NCBI GenBank assembly: GCA_016839345.1
Contig: JAEOUL010000200.1
Location: 1-13,601, forward strand
Source: Candidatus Thorarchaeota archaeon
GTDB taxonomy: Archaea; Asgardarchaeota; Thorarchaeia; Thorarchaeales; Thorarchaeaceae
Direction of reading: 5' to 3'
Length of the DNA: 13,601 nucleotides
Of this stretch, positions 1-7,490 are shown one piece after another. The notes below the pieces were generated by a model. That model did no database searches. It was not told the DNA's origin and saw only the letters and a list, made by a program, of their open reading frames with translations. How positions within the stretch are numbered: the first letter of the stretch is position 1; every line of letters starts with the position of its first letter. Both the position numbers and the translations under genes were made by a program.

Positions 1-968
1 ATTTGATTACTCCTTCTCACATTCAGATTGATGGCTTACAAGAAACATCTAAGGGCAAACAGAAAGTTGGTACAACAAAACGAGGAATAGGTCCTTGTTA
101 TTCTGATAAAGCATCAAGGTTGGGAGTCAGATTCTGTGATTTCTATCATTCTGAAAAGAATCCACACTGGAAACTTCTAGAAAACTCACACAAAACTCAC
201 ATAGAGAAGATCTACGAAACTGTCCTTGATCGCTCATCGCTTGATGAATTTCACTTGATGGTTCAGAAATTATTTTCATATGTTGGAGACTGTGGAGCAT
301 ATCTTGAAACCGAAATGAAATCGGGAAAAAGAGTTCTCTTTGAGGGTGCACAAGGAACTCTCCTTGATATCGACCATGGGACCTATCCATTCGTTACAAG
401 TTCCAATTGTGTTTCAGCCAATGCTGCTACTGGTACCGGAATCGCATTTTCGATGTTAGAAGCAGTTTTGGGTATTTGTAAGGCATATGTTACGAGAGTG
501 GGTACAGGTCCATTTCCAACTGAGCTCAAGGATAATGTTGGACAATACATGCGCGACCGCGGGAAAGAATACGGTACTGTCACAGGTCGACCTCGAAGGT
601 GTGGATGGCTCGACATGGTTGCACTGAAATATGCAGTGCGACTCAATGGCTGTAATTATCTTGCTCTAACGAAAGTTGATGTTCTGACAGGTCTTGATTT
701 ATTGAAAATCTGCATTGCTTATGATATAGATGGAGTTGAAACCACAACCGTGCCAGCTAATGCACAACAATACTCTGAGGTAAGCCCTGTATACGAAGAG
801 ATTGAAGGTTGGTCACAGATTGATAATTTATCCTCGTTCAAAGATCTTCCTGAGCAATTGAAGAAGTATATTTCATTGATTGAACAAGAAACAAGTTCAA
901 AAATTGCTATCATATCAGTTGGACCTGAACGGTCTCAGACAATTGTCCTTCCGGGATTCTTGTCCTGA
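1..968 (+). CDS. purA: adenylosuccinate synthetase, 5' end outside window
   Basis: This enzyme joins IMP and aspartate using GTP to form adenylosuccinate, the first committed step from IMP to AMP in the cytoplasm. The visible part carries family signatures in order: a GTTKRGIGPCYSDKASR segment near residue 23, FEGAQGTLLDIDHGTYPFVT near 113, GTGPFPTEL near 167, GTVTGRPRRCGWLD near 191, the guanine-specifying TKVD near 223, and VGPERSQTI at the C-terminus. The reading frame is open at the left edge, and the first codon in it (TTG at 3) is an internal Leu, not a start. By comparison with full-length family members about 110-120 N-terminal residues are missing, including the GDEGKGK phosphate loop and the catalytic Asp and His. 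The gene ends one base before a convergent gene on the other strand. Identification is secure. Confidence 0.96.
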   Translation, partial: LITPSHIQIDGLQETSKGKQKVGTTKRGIGPCYSDKASRLGVRFCDFYHSEKNPHWKLLENSHKTHIEKIYETVLDRSSLDEFHLMVQKLFSYVGDCGAYLETEMKSGKRVLFEGAQGTLLDIDHGTYPFVTSSNCVSANAATGTGIAFSMLEAVLGICKAYVTRVGTGPFPTELKDNVGQYMRDRGKEYGTVTGRPRRCGWLDMVALKYAVRLNGCNYLALTKVDVLTGLDLLKICIAYDIDGVETTTVPANAQQYSEVSPVYEEIEGWSQIDNLSSFKDLPEQLKKYISLIEQETSSKIAIISVGPERSQTIVLPGFLS

Positions 969-969
969 C

Positions 970-1518
970 TTATACATGTCTTCGTTCAATCATCACAATT
1001 GAAAGAACAATCAGAGCAACAATCACAATCATCAATGGTGGTACATAGTTTAGAAAAATACCAAAGTAGCGAATAATTGTAGATGGGTCTAATGCAATGA
1101 TTGTAAGATGTCCCCAAACAAGAAGCCATCCATACACAGCAAAAATTGGATACAGAACAGGTGCTCCAGTTATAACGAGAATCAAAATTATGACAGCTAA
1201 ACGACTCTTTGTAGGATCAAATAATGGCACAGTAATCGTTTCTTGATCACTAATCTGAAAATAGAATAATGGCAGGAATGTTGGAAATCGAATTTTAATA
1301 AGTTCTAATACTTGAACTCCAAGTTGAATTGATAGGAGTATGAATGTGTGAACAAGCATATAGCCTAGAAGCAATGAATTGAGAATAGGAAGTGGAGGAA
1401 GACTAGACTGAGTGTAAAACTGCATACTCTCGATAATTCCGACGAGTACCGAGAAGTTGACAAGGAAAAGAATGATATGTCCTAGAATTCTTTTCACATA
1501 TTCTAGTTTCGTAACCAT
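970..1518 (-). CDS. four-to-five-helix membrane protein downstream of GTPase
   Basis: I do not recognise this 182-residue protein. It is strongly hydrophobic, with likely membrane helices at about residues 11-30, 46-70, 107-129 and 157-177, and a possible fifth at 130-143. A short polar loop at roughly 88-106 (DQETITVPLFDPTKSR) separates the two halves, and the C-terminus is basic (ERRHV). No catalytic motif is visible. The ATG start at 1518 lies 23 bases after the stop of the Rab-like GTPase gene, in the same direction and without an obvious promoter between them, so the two are probably co-transcribed; a membrane partner or recruitment factor for that GTPase is an inference from position only. 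No strong ribosome site precedes the ATG. The gene converges on purA with a one-base gap. Confidence 0.8.
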   Translation of the reverse strand: MVTKLEYVKRILGHIILFLVNFSVLVGIIESMQFYTQSSLPPLPILNSLLLGYMLVHTFILLSIQLGVQVLELIKIRFPTFLPLFYFQISDQETITVPLFDPTKSRLAVIILILVITGAPVLYPIFAVYGWLLVWGHLTIIALDPSTIIRYFGIFLNYVPPLMIVIVALIVLSIVMIERRHV

Positions 1519-1541
1519 CCATAACCATACTAGTAGTCATC

Positions 1542-2141
1542 TCAGACTCCAAGTTTGAATGGCTTTGGTGGTTGTGTTCCTGGCATTGAATCGAGTGGGC
1601 CAAATTCCTGCTGTTTCAGAATCGCCCTTGTTGCAAGGTCTGTAAACAGGGGATTGATATTTTCACCTGTTTTTGCTGATGTTTCATAATGCAGGACACC
1701 TAACCACTGTGTCACCATATTAGCCGCTTCTGGTGGTACTAATCGATCCTCACGGTCTATCTTGTTAGCCACCACTGCTACAACGGCATTTGGACACACA
1801 GTGATAAACTTGGTGTACCATTCACCAATATCCAAGAACGTTTGTGGGCGTGTTACATCGTAGACGATTATTGCCATCGACGCACCCGCCATGTATCTAC
1901 GTCTCAACTCATTATATGTTGGTTGGCCAGCTAAATCCCACAGCACAACTCGAGCTTTCACAGTGCTTCCACTAGGTAATACGACATCTAGAGTCTTCAA
2001 CGCAAAGGTTGTTCCAATCGTAGCAATGTATCGTTCACTGAAACTATCTTCCGTATAGCGTTTAATACAGCTGGTCTTACCTACAGCCCCATCTCCAAGG
2101 GCTACAAGTTTGAACATATGCGAAATCTCAGCTGTAGACAT
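1542..2141 (-). CDS. Rab/Ras-like small GTPase (DLAGQ type)
   Basis: This is a 199-residue small GTPase of the Ras superfamily, closest in pattern to Rab. All five nucleotide-binding motifs are visible: the P-loop GDGAVGKTS (16-24), the switch I threonine in TIGTTF (41-46), WDLAGQ (68-73) with the catalytic Gln at 73, NKID (126-129) for guanine specificity, and ETSAKTG (153-159). The protein is therefore expected to be a competent GTP-binding switch. The C-terminal tail ends in PPKPFKLGV and has no cysteines, so eukaryote-style prenylation is ruled out and membrane contact would need a partner. The membrane protein gene immediately downstream is an obvious candidate (inference). A TATA-like element lies about 50 bases upstream of the ATG. 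Such GTPases are abundant in Asgard archaea. A second GTPase gene of similar size lies about 1.4 kb away. Confidence 0.93.
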   Translation of the reverse strand: MSTAEISHMFKLVALGDGAVGKTSCIKRYTEDSFSERYIATIGTTFALKTLDVVLPSGSTVKARVVLWDLAGQPTYNELRRRYMAGASMAIIVYDVTRPQTFLDIGEWYTKFITVCPNAVVAVVANKIDREDRLVPPEAANMVTQWLGVLHYETSAKTGENINPLFTDLATRAILKQQEFGPLDSMPGTQPPKPFKLGV

Positions 2142-2190
2142 GCTAAACCATCCTAAGTATCACTGCCAAGTATGTCTGCCGAAGTTCAGA

Positions 2191-2200
2191 ATATAAAATA
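2191..2200 (-). promoter_or_regulatory. TATA-like element for the first GTPase gene
   Basis: Read on the minus strand this is TATTTTATAT, a good archaeal TATA match. Initiation about 25 bases downstream would fall near 2168 and leave a leader of roughly 25-30 bases before the ATG at 2141. A weak ribosome site (AGGATGG) lies in that leader. Predicted by pattern only. Confidence 0.5.
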
Positions 2201-2263
2201 TCTGAGTATATCATACGTATTATTAGATACTAAATGGTCAGAATGAGTCTGGACAAATAACCC

Positions 2264-2269
2264 TTATAC
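2264..2269 (+). promoter_or_regulatory. TATA-like element for the linker protein gene
   Basis: TTATAC here is flanked upstream by an A-rich stretch. Initiation about 25 bases downstream would be near 2293, followed by the GGTGA ribosome site at 2306-2310 and the ATG at 2317. This and the minus-strand element at 2191-2200 make the 175-base gap a divergent promoter region. Confidence 0.4.
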
Positions 2270-2316
2270 CGTACATTTTCTATATTCGGATGAATTTCTG
2301 GATGTGGTGAAGGCTC

Positions 2317-3105
2317 ATGGCAGAGCAATTTCTTAACAAGTTGAGCAAAATCGAAGAGAGTATTAATCAACTGGGAGAAACCCTGAAACGAATGATTACA
2401 ATACTTGGCACCGTGACTGAGATAAAATCTGAGGTGCGTGGTGTAAAAGATGAGATTTTAACAGCTCTCGGAAATCTCCCCCAACCAGCGCCTGAAGCTG
2501 ATAATCAGGAAGCACTTGCTTCAATGGTTGTTCAAGAAGTAGGTGCAATTCGTGTCTTCGTCCAAGAATCGATGGAGAAGCTTAACAAGGAGATAATTAA
2601 GATTATTGAGAGTATACCCGCTTCAGCACCCGCACCTACTCCAACTCCTGCATCAAAACCTAAACCTGCAGCTGACGTTGCTCCACCTCCAACTCCAGCT
2701 CCTACACCCGAGCCTCAAGCTGCACCAGCTCCTGCACCAGCTCCTGCACCAGCTCCTGAACCAGCTCCTGAACCTACTCCTGAACCTACTCCTGAACCAG
2801 CTCCTGAACTAACAGCAGCTCCCTCTTCAATTCCTGCTGATAGGGCTATGCAGATAGCAGGCCATCTGAACTCTATTATCAGATCCCTAAAGATGGGCTG
2901 TAAAGCAGGTTCTGTATTAGACACAATAGTAGAAGTTAGAGCTGAGATTGAGAAGATTGTACCAAGCGATCCGATTATGGTTCACATAGACCGGTGGGCA
3001 GGATTGGTCAGTGGTTATCAGAAGCGAAAAGAACTCCAAGCTCGAGATATTCTGAAATTAAAGAAAGAGATCAAAGCAGAGATTCCAAAATACCAACCTG
3101 CTTAA
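2317..3105 (+). CDS. helical protein with Pro/Ala/Glu repeat linker
   Basis: I cannot assign this 262-residue protein to a family. It has three parts. Residues 1-100 are alpha-helical with heptad-like spacing (MAEQFLNKLSKIEESINQLG and onward) and probably form coiled coils, with a possible break at 53-65. Residues 101-172 are a low-complexity linker of alternating Pro, Ala, Glu and Thr, encoded partly by seven tandem 12-base units. Residues 173-262 form a second helical domain rich in Lys and Glu, with a single Cys near position 195. There is no signal peptide or membrane segment, so it is expected in the cytoplasm. The architecture suggests a scaffold or tether whose two interaction ends are held apart by a stiff linker (inference). 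It lies between two small-GTPase genes and overlaps the convergent CBS gene by four bases. The start is supported by GGTGA six bases upstream of the ATG. Confidence 0.85.
   Translation: MAEQFLNKLSKIEESINQLGETLKRMITILGTVTEIKSEVRGVKDEILTALGNLPQPAPEADNQEALASMVVQEVGAIRVFVQESMEKLNKEIIKIIESIPASAPAPTPTPASKPKPAADVAPPPTPAPTPEPQAAPAPAPAPAPAPEPAPEPTPEPTPEPAPELTAAPSSIPADRAMQIAGHLNSIIRSLKMGCKAGSVLDTIVEVRAEIEKIVPSDPIMVHIDRWAGLVSGYQKRKELQARDILKLKKEIKAEIPKYQPA
2725..2808 (+). repeat. seven tandem copies of a 12-base coding repeat
   Basis: Seven consecutive 12-base units vary between CCAGCTCCTGCA, CCAGCTCCTGAA and CCTACTCCTGAA. Each encodes four residues (PAPA, PAPE or PTPE). Because 12 is a multiple of three, changes in copy number keep the reading frame, so linker length can vary between strains by slippage. 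The array also creates repetitive shadow frames on both strands, which are not genes. Confidence 0.93.
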
Positions 3106-3512
3106 TCATCTGTTACAGGTGCTCCATCAGCCAAGAGTTTCCAAGTAGCTAAAACCCTAATGATATCCGTGGCTGTTATAAGACCAATGATATCATTTCC
3201 TTCAATAACAGGAATCCTTCTTTTCCCAGTCTGATTCATTAGCCCAACTACTTGACCAAGATCGGCATCTGGCCCAATGGTCACAACTGGAGTTGTCATG
3301 ATGTCTTCTACGGTAAGTGTTTGATACGACTCTTCAGAGTGAAGGTGAGCTCCAATCACTTCACGGCGTGTTACTATACCTACAAGAACATCCGATTTTG
3401 TAACAATTAAACTTCCAATATCTTCTGCTGCCATTAGCTTTGCAGCATCCTTGACAAGAGTATCAGTATCTGCGGTTATAATCATCGGAGTCATGAAGTC
3501 ACGCACTCTCAA
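3102..3512 (-). CDS. CBS-domain pair protein
   Basis: The 136 residues make up one Bateman module and little else: CBS1 at about residues 7-56 (DFMTPMIITADTDTLVKDAA start, IGSLIVTK, GIVTRREV) and CBS2 at about 72-122 (IMTTPVVTIGPDADLGQVV, RRIPVIEG, GLITATDII). Such pairs bind adenine nucleotides or S-adenosyl ligands and act as energy or metabolite sensors; the ligand here cannot be read from sequence. The start is TTG at 3512: an in-frame TGA lies just upstream, no ATG precedes the domain, and GAGGTGA sits seven bases before the TTG. The gene begins 24 bases after the stop of the second GTPase gene in the same direction, so the two probably form an operon. The stop overlaps the convergent linker-protein gene by four bases. 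Confidence 0.92.
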   Translation of the reverse strand: MRVRDFMTPMIITADTDTLVKDAAKLMAAEDIGSLIVTKSDVLVGIVTRREVIGAHLHSEESYQTLTVEDIMTTPVVTIGPDADLGQVVGLMNQTGKRRIPVIEGNDIIGLITATDIIRVLATWKLLADGAPVTDD

Positions 3513-3536
3513 ACCTATGTCACCTCATCACAGCAA

Positions 3537-4145
3537 TCATCTAAGTGGATCCTTCACCTCAGTAAGTGCCTTAGTTAGTACAACTTCAGCTGTTCTAGAA
3601 AATACGTTGACAACCTCATTACCTGTCTTTGCCGAGGTTTCGAAATAGTCTGCTTGAAACCAATCTCGTAGCATTCTTCCTGGTTCACTAGGAACCATTC
3701 GTTCAGCTTCGAGATCCACTTTGTTCGCACTGATTAGAACAGGTGATTCTGGACATACTTCTTTGAATGACTCAAACCAGTTGTTCATCGCCATGAATGT
3801 TTCAGGTCGTGTCACGTCATAGACTATGATTGCTGCGGACGCTCCTTTCATGAACTGACGTCTCAACTCTCGATATGTTGACTGGCCGCCCATATCCCAT
3901 ATATTTAGACGAACTTTCCGAACCTCGCCTTCTGAATCTTTCACATCAACATCTTTTGTAGCGAATGTTGTGCCTATTGTTTGTTTATACTCTTCATCAA
4001 AGGCGTTCTCAGTATATCTCCGCAAAAGTGAGGATTTGCCCACAGCTGCTTCCCCTAACAAGACTATGCGAAACTTGAAACCTTCGAATCCATTAGACAC
4101 ATCCGCGTCTTGTATGGTTTCTGAAGTATTGCTTCTCTCAGTCAA
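3537..4145 (-). CDS. Rab-like small GTPase with Arf-type DMGGQ switch II
   Basis: This is a 202-residue Ras-superfamily GTPase. Visible motifs are the P-loop GEAAVGKSS (31-39), TIGTTF (57-61 region), WDMGGQ (83-88), NKVD (141-144) and ETSAKTG (169-175). The overall pattern is Rab-like, but the switch II motif reads D-x-G-G-Q, as in Arf, SRP-receptor-beta and G-alpha proteins, whereas Rab and Ras have D-x-A-G-Q. An N-terminal extension of about 22 polar residues precedes the domain. The C-terminus (EVKDPLR) has no cysteine for lipidation. The start is TTG at 4145, with GAGGTG seven bases upstream; an in-frame TGA further upstream excludes a longer form with an ATG. A TATA-like element lies at 4204-4211. 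The CBS gene follows closely on the same strand, suggesting a GTPase plus nucleotide-sensor pair (inference). Confidence 0.93.
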   Translation of the reverse strand: MTERSNTSETIQDADVSNGFEGFKFRIVLLGEAAVGKSSLLRRYTENAFDEEYKQTIGTTFATKDVDVKDSEGEVRKVRLNIWDMGGQSTYRELRRQFMKGASAAIIVYDVTRPETFMAMNNWFESFKEVCPESPVLISANKVDLEAERMVPSEPGRMLRDWFQADYFETSAKTGNEVVNVFSRTAEVVLTKALTEVKDPLR

Positions 4146-4203
4146 ATGGGAGCACCTCAGGTGGTCGTAGTTGGAACCTACCCTGATTTCTCATGGACTT
4201 TGT

Positions 4204-4211
4204 CTTATATC
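4204..4211 (-). promoter_or_regulatory. TATA-like element for GTPase-CBS operon
   Basis: On the minus strand this reads GATATAAG, preceded by an A-rich stretch that could serve as the TFB contact. Initiation about 25 bases downstream would be near 4180, leaving about 35 bases before the TTG start at 4145. The 114-base gap around it holds nothing else that I can identify. Confidence 0.45.
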
Positions 4212-4259
4212 TTTTCTGCGTTTTTTATTCTACCAGCTCTTCGTTCTTGGAAGGAATAT

Positions 4260-5891
4260 CTAAAAAGCGACTACTGGATACCCAATACCAAAGTTTGATA
4301 GAACCTGTGGTGATAGCTCTCCGAAGAAACCTATCTCCTTGTTATTGACCAAAATGTGCGCAGACCTGCCATCTATGAAAGTTGGATTCTTTCTTGACAC
4401 AAACTTGAACATGGAATCTAGACCCAGGTTTCTTAGTAGGAATCCGATTTCAGTCATTGTTGTCGTGATGTTCACTCTTACATCACTCATTATGCCGCCC
4501 ACAGAGGGGATTTGATTGGTGCGTGTTTCCATCTCCTCTTGTGGAATCACAATATCTCCAACCTCGAATATTTTTTGAGGGTAGTCAGCATGCTGATTCT
4601 GAGATGCAAAATCAAGAAGGACAGGTAGGAGAGAATTTCTCAAGACTGAATAGTTTCGACTCTTCGGATTACCTGTTCTTACAATTGGCTCATCTCGAAT
4701 CATCTTGTCATTCAAAATCTCTGGTGATGTCATAATATAATTCATGACTTCGTGATAGCCCATCCCCACCATGAGATCTCGAACCTTATTCTTTAGTCTA
4801 GTAGTGGGTGTGAGAATTCCAGATGTCATTGTCTGGGGCATTGCAGGGTCAAGCCTATCAAAACCATATCCTATTGCGATGTCTTCAATGACATCTACCG
4901 TGTGAAGAATGTCCATTCGATACTTGGGAATCTGAATCTGAATTGCTTTTGCCGTTGCTTTCGCACCATATCCCATTCGTTCCAAGGCTTTAACAATCTC
5001 AGTCCCGGTGAGAGTAAGTCCCACCAATGTATTAATCTCCTCAATTGGAATCGACTTCTTGTTAGGTGTGAAATTAGGAGTTTCATCTATTGAACCATCA
5101 GGATACACAACTGTCAATGACTCAATGTTTCCTTCCCTTTCTGCGAGAGAGGCAGTGATTATATTCAATGCTTGATGCACAGTAAGTAGGTGTGTTCCAG
5201 TTACCTCAACAAAGAGATTTCGTGTTTCTGTTGTCATCCGTCCTAGGTCGTTACTATTGATGATTGGTGGTAAGCTAAGGACCTCGCTATTAGAGTCATA
5301 CAATAACGGCCATTTTTTATTAGATTTGATTATGTGGCCAAACTCAATTCCTTTCTCATGGTCTTTCATGATCGTTGGACCGTTCATCTCAAAGTCATAA
5401 CCTAGAGGTTTGAACTTGATTGATTCAGGAGTTTCAGGTCCATAGATGATAGGAAACTCAATATCATCAAAGACATACAGTCCAATACTTGCCTTGCTCC
5501 GGTTCCTCCCATGAGTTGAAGTAAGAGCTTCCTGAAGATGCATGTATTCCTTTATCAGCTCATCATCTGCTCTTACACCCTTGACGATTGAGCCACAGAT
5601 AAATGGTCTAATTTTGCTCAATCCTGGTTTGACAATAATCTGTTTTCCAGATTTCCTAACAGGGTATTTCTTCAATCCAGATTCGAGATGGATGAATGAC
5701 CTCACTGCACGCGCAATTCCTTCCGTTGAGAGCATATCTTGACGATCTGGATTTACTTCTATCTCTATGATATTCCCTTCAATCTTCTCAACTTCGGCTT
5801 TTATCAGAAATAGAGTCTGCTCTAGTTTCTCCAGAGTAAGTTTCTTGCCAATCAACGAGAGAAGATCATTGATTCTACATTCCACTATCAT
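4260..5891 (-). CDS. pheT: phenylalanyl-tRNA synthetase beta subunit, archaeal type
   Basis: This is the beta subunit of the alpha2-beta2 enzyme that charges tRNA-Phe; the beta chain contributes tRNA binding and the B3/B4 editing module. From the chosen ATG the protein has 543 residues, normal for the archaeal form, which lacks the bacterial N-terminal EMAP-like domain. Visible landmarks are VNPDRQDMLSTEGIARAVR near 47-64, the B3/B4 region at roughly 100-255 including LYDSNSEVLSLPPIIN, the B5 domain with PKYRMDILHTVDVIEDIAIG around 322-341, and a synthetase-like core after 365 ending in YPVVAF. The frame is open for 12 more codons upstream into pheS, but the ATG at 5891 matches the usual N-terminus and has GAGGTGA five bases before it, a site that overlaps the pheS stop codon. 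Tight coupling to pheS is therefore expected. Confidence 0.95.
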   Translation of the reverse strand: MIVECRINDLLSLIGKKLTLEKLEQTLFLIKAEVEKIEGNIIEIEVNPDRQDMLSTEGIARAVRSFIHLESGLKKYPVRKSGKQIIVKPGLSKIRPFICGSIVKGVRADDELIKEYMHLQEALTSTHGRNRSKASIGLYVFDDIEFPIIYGPETPESIKFKPLGYDFEMNGPTIMKDHEKGIEFGHIIKSNKKWPLLYDSNSEVLSLPPIINSNDLGRMTTETRNLFVEVTGTHLLTVHQALNIITASLAEREGNIESLTVVYPDGSIDETPNFTPNKKSIPIEEINTLVGLTLTGTEIVKALERMGYGAKATAKAIQIQIPKYRMDILHTVDVIEDIAIGYGFDRLDPAMPQTMTSGILTPTTRLKNKVRDLMVGMGYHEVMNYIMTSPEILNDKMIRDEPIVRTGNPKSRNYSVLRNSLLPVLLDFASQNQHADYPQKIFEVGDIVIPQEEMETRTNQIPSVGGIMSDVRVNITTTMTEIGFLLRNLGLDSMFKFVSRKNPTFIDGRSAHILVNNKEIGFFGELSPQVLSNFGIGYPVVAF

Positions 5892-5896
5892 TTTCT

Positions 5897-7405
5897 TCAC
5901 CTCACAAAGTGGCTTCTTCGAAGCCAATTCAAATCCCTAGAGAAGAGATCTCTGATGTCATTAATCCCCATAGCTGCCATGTATAATCTACCCGACCCAA
6001 TCCCCCAAGCCAAGACAGTGTCTTTAATTCCCAATGGGTGAGTGACTTCTGGCCTGAAGATTCCTGAACCTCCTAATTCTATCCAACCTAATTTCTCATG
6101 TTTTCCAAACGTTTCAACACTTGGCTCTGTGAACGGGAATTGCCCGGGTTTGAATTTGAGTTTCTCAATACCTACTGCCTTACAGATAGAGGTGAGGTAT
6201 CCAAGAAGATCTCTTAGTGTGAGACCTTTGTCCATGATTATACCTTCACATTGATTGAATTCTTGAGCATGTGTGGCACTCAGAGTTTCTGACCGAAAAT
6301 TGCGATCAATGATGAACATCTTTTGAGGGCTCTCACGATGTTCATACAGATATCTCATTGATACAGGTGTCGTATGTGGACGTAGACATAGTCTTGTGGC
6401 CACCTCTTCAACGTATGGCCAATCCCACCCCAATGAGCCAGTATTTCCGCCGTTCTCATGAACAGCTTTCACTGCTTTGTAGTACTTCTTGTCAATAATG
6501 TGCCCATGGTCGTAAGGTGCGGTGATTCTGAACTGGTCTTGAACTTCTCGTGAAACATGATCCTGGGGAACAAAGAGTGAATCATGCCCCCAGAACTCAG
6601 TTTCAACATAGGGTCCAAACCACTCTGTGAACCCTAGTCCAACCATTATCTCTCTGAGCCAGTCATTGAATTCTGCATATGGGTGTTTCTTTCCATAGTT
6701 CACATATACTGGTCTAATGGCTACATTGTATGGTCTGAAAGATTTGTCTTTCCAAGTTCCATTTGCTAGTATTTCTGGAGTGAGATTACTTATTCCTTCA
6801 ATACCCATAGAAAGTAGCTTCTCGATTTCTGCCTTTTCAGTTCCTATGATTTCAGCTTCAAAAGTCTTGGACACTCTTTCAGAAACAAGTTTCCTCTCTT
6901 GAGCTTGCTTCAATGATAATGAAAGTGTCTGAGGCAATGTTTCCTTCCCAGCCGCGATTTGTGCCAATACATCAGCAACTTCAGATTCAGCGCTATCTAC
7001 TATGGACTTAAGAACTGTTGAACCCTCTTCTTTGGATATCTGAACCCATCCAGTCTTTCGCGCCCAATTCATAGCTATACCTTTTGACTTTGAATCAAGT
7101 CCTGCACGAGCAACAGCATCCTCAAGGATTGCTACACCACCGAGCTCCTTTAATCCATTAAAGAGCCGAACTTCAGGAAGACCCGATTCCACATATTCCA
7201 ACCCCTCACTAGTAAGTTCATATGACACAGCTTCTCTCGAATGAATCTGAACCAGATTCCGACTTGCAAGGGAGTTGAGGATAGAGTTTACTCGTTCTTC
7301 AGCTTGTTCAAGGTTGTCTGCTAGTAGAGATGTAGGAACTCGTTGATTTATATTGAGTAATTCTTGAAGTACGGTTTTCTCTCCTTCAGTCAACTGTTCA
7401 CTCAT
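5897..7405 (-). CDS. pheS: phenylalanyl-tRNA synthetase alpha subunit
   Basis: This is the catalytic alpha subunit that activates phenylalanine and transfers it to tRNA-Phe. N-terminal helical and winged-helix segments (about the first 200 residues, typical of archaeal and eukaryotic PheS) are followed by a class II synthetase core. Motif 1 lies around HPYAEFNDWLREIM, motif 2 includes FIIDRNFRSET and HAQEFNQCEG, the phenylalanine pocket shows FPFTEPSVETFG, and motif 3 is GSGIFRPEV through AWGIGSGRLYMAAMGINDIR. The core is complete. I chose the ATG at 7405 (502 residues), where homology to other PheS proteins would begin and AGGAG lies 13 bases upstream. A GTG at 7453 would add 16 residues with no ribosome site and cannot be excluded if that mRNA is leaderless. 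pheT follows five bases after the stop. Confidence 0.95.
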   Translation of the reverse strand: MSEQLTEGEKTVLQELLNINQRVPTSLLADNLEQAEERVNSILNSLASRNLVQIHSREAVSYELTSEGLEYVESGLPEVRLFNGLKELGGVAILEDAVARAGLDSKSKGIAMNWARKTGWVQISKEEGSTVLKSIVDSAESEVADVLAQIAAGKETLPQTLSLSLKQAQERKLVSERVSKTFEAEIIGTEKAEIEKLLSMGIEGISNLTPEILANGTWKDKSFRPYNVAIRPVYVNYGKKHPYAEFNDWLREIMVGLGFTEWFGPYVETEFWGHDSLFVPQDHVSREVQDQFRITAPYDHGHIIDKKYYKAVKAVHENGGNTGSLGWDWPYVEEVATRLCLRPHTTPVSMRYLYEHRESPQKMFIIDRNFRSETLSATHAQEFNQCEGIIMDKGLTLRDLLGYLTSICKAVGIEKLKFKPGQFPFTEPSVETFGKHEKLGWIELGGSGIFRPEVTHPLGIKDTVLAWGIGSGRLYMAAMGINDIRDLFSRDLNWLRRSHFVR

Positions 7406-7475
7406 GTGTTGATCAAAACTCCTAAGATTCTTGGAATTGATAGGGATAGACACCTAGTATACTTTCTAATTATGT

Positions 7476-7489
7476 ACAACAAATGTTGT
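7476..7489. repeat. short inverted repeat upstream of pheS
   Basis: ACAAC, a four-base spacer AAAT, then GTTGT form a small perfect inverted repeat. It lies about 70 bases upstream of the chosen pheS start. It could be a regulator site or a weak hairpin, but five-base arms are short enough to arise by chance. Confidence 0.3.
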
Positions 7490-7490
7490 G

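Noticed and set aside
1403..1603. Minus-strand frame overlapping the GTPase 3' end and the membrane protein start
   Set aside because: It is a shadow frame straddling two well-supported genes, with no ribosome site or recognisable motif.
2725..2808. Short tandem repeats considered as a CRISPR-like array
   Set aside because: The units are 12 bases, contiguous without spacers, and in frame with a clear coding sequence.
2606..2924. Open frames on both strands within the Pro/Ala-rich region
   Set aside because: They consist of Leu/His/Gln or Gly/Ala/Ser repeats produced by reading the 12-base array out of frame, with no ribosome site.
5889..5927. Upstream start of pheT at 5927
   Set aside because: The extra 12 residues are not typical of PheT, and the ATG at 5891 has a near-ideal ribosome site.
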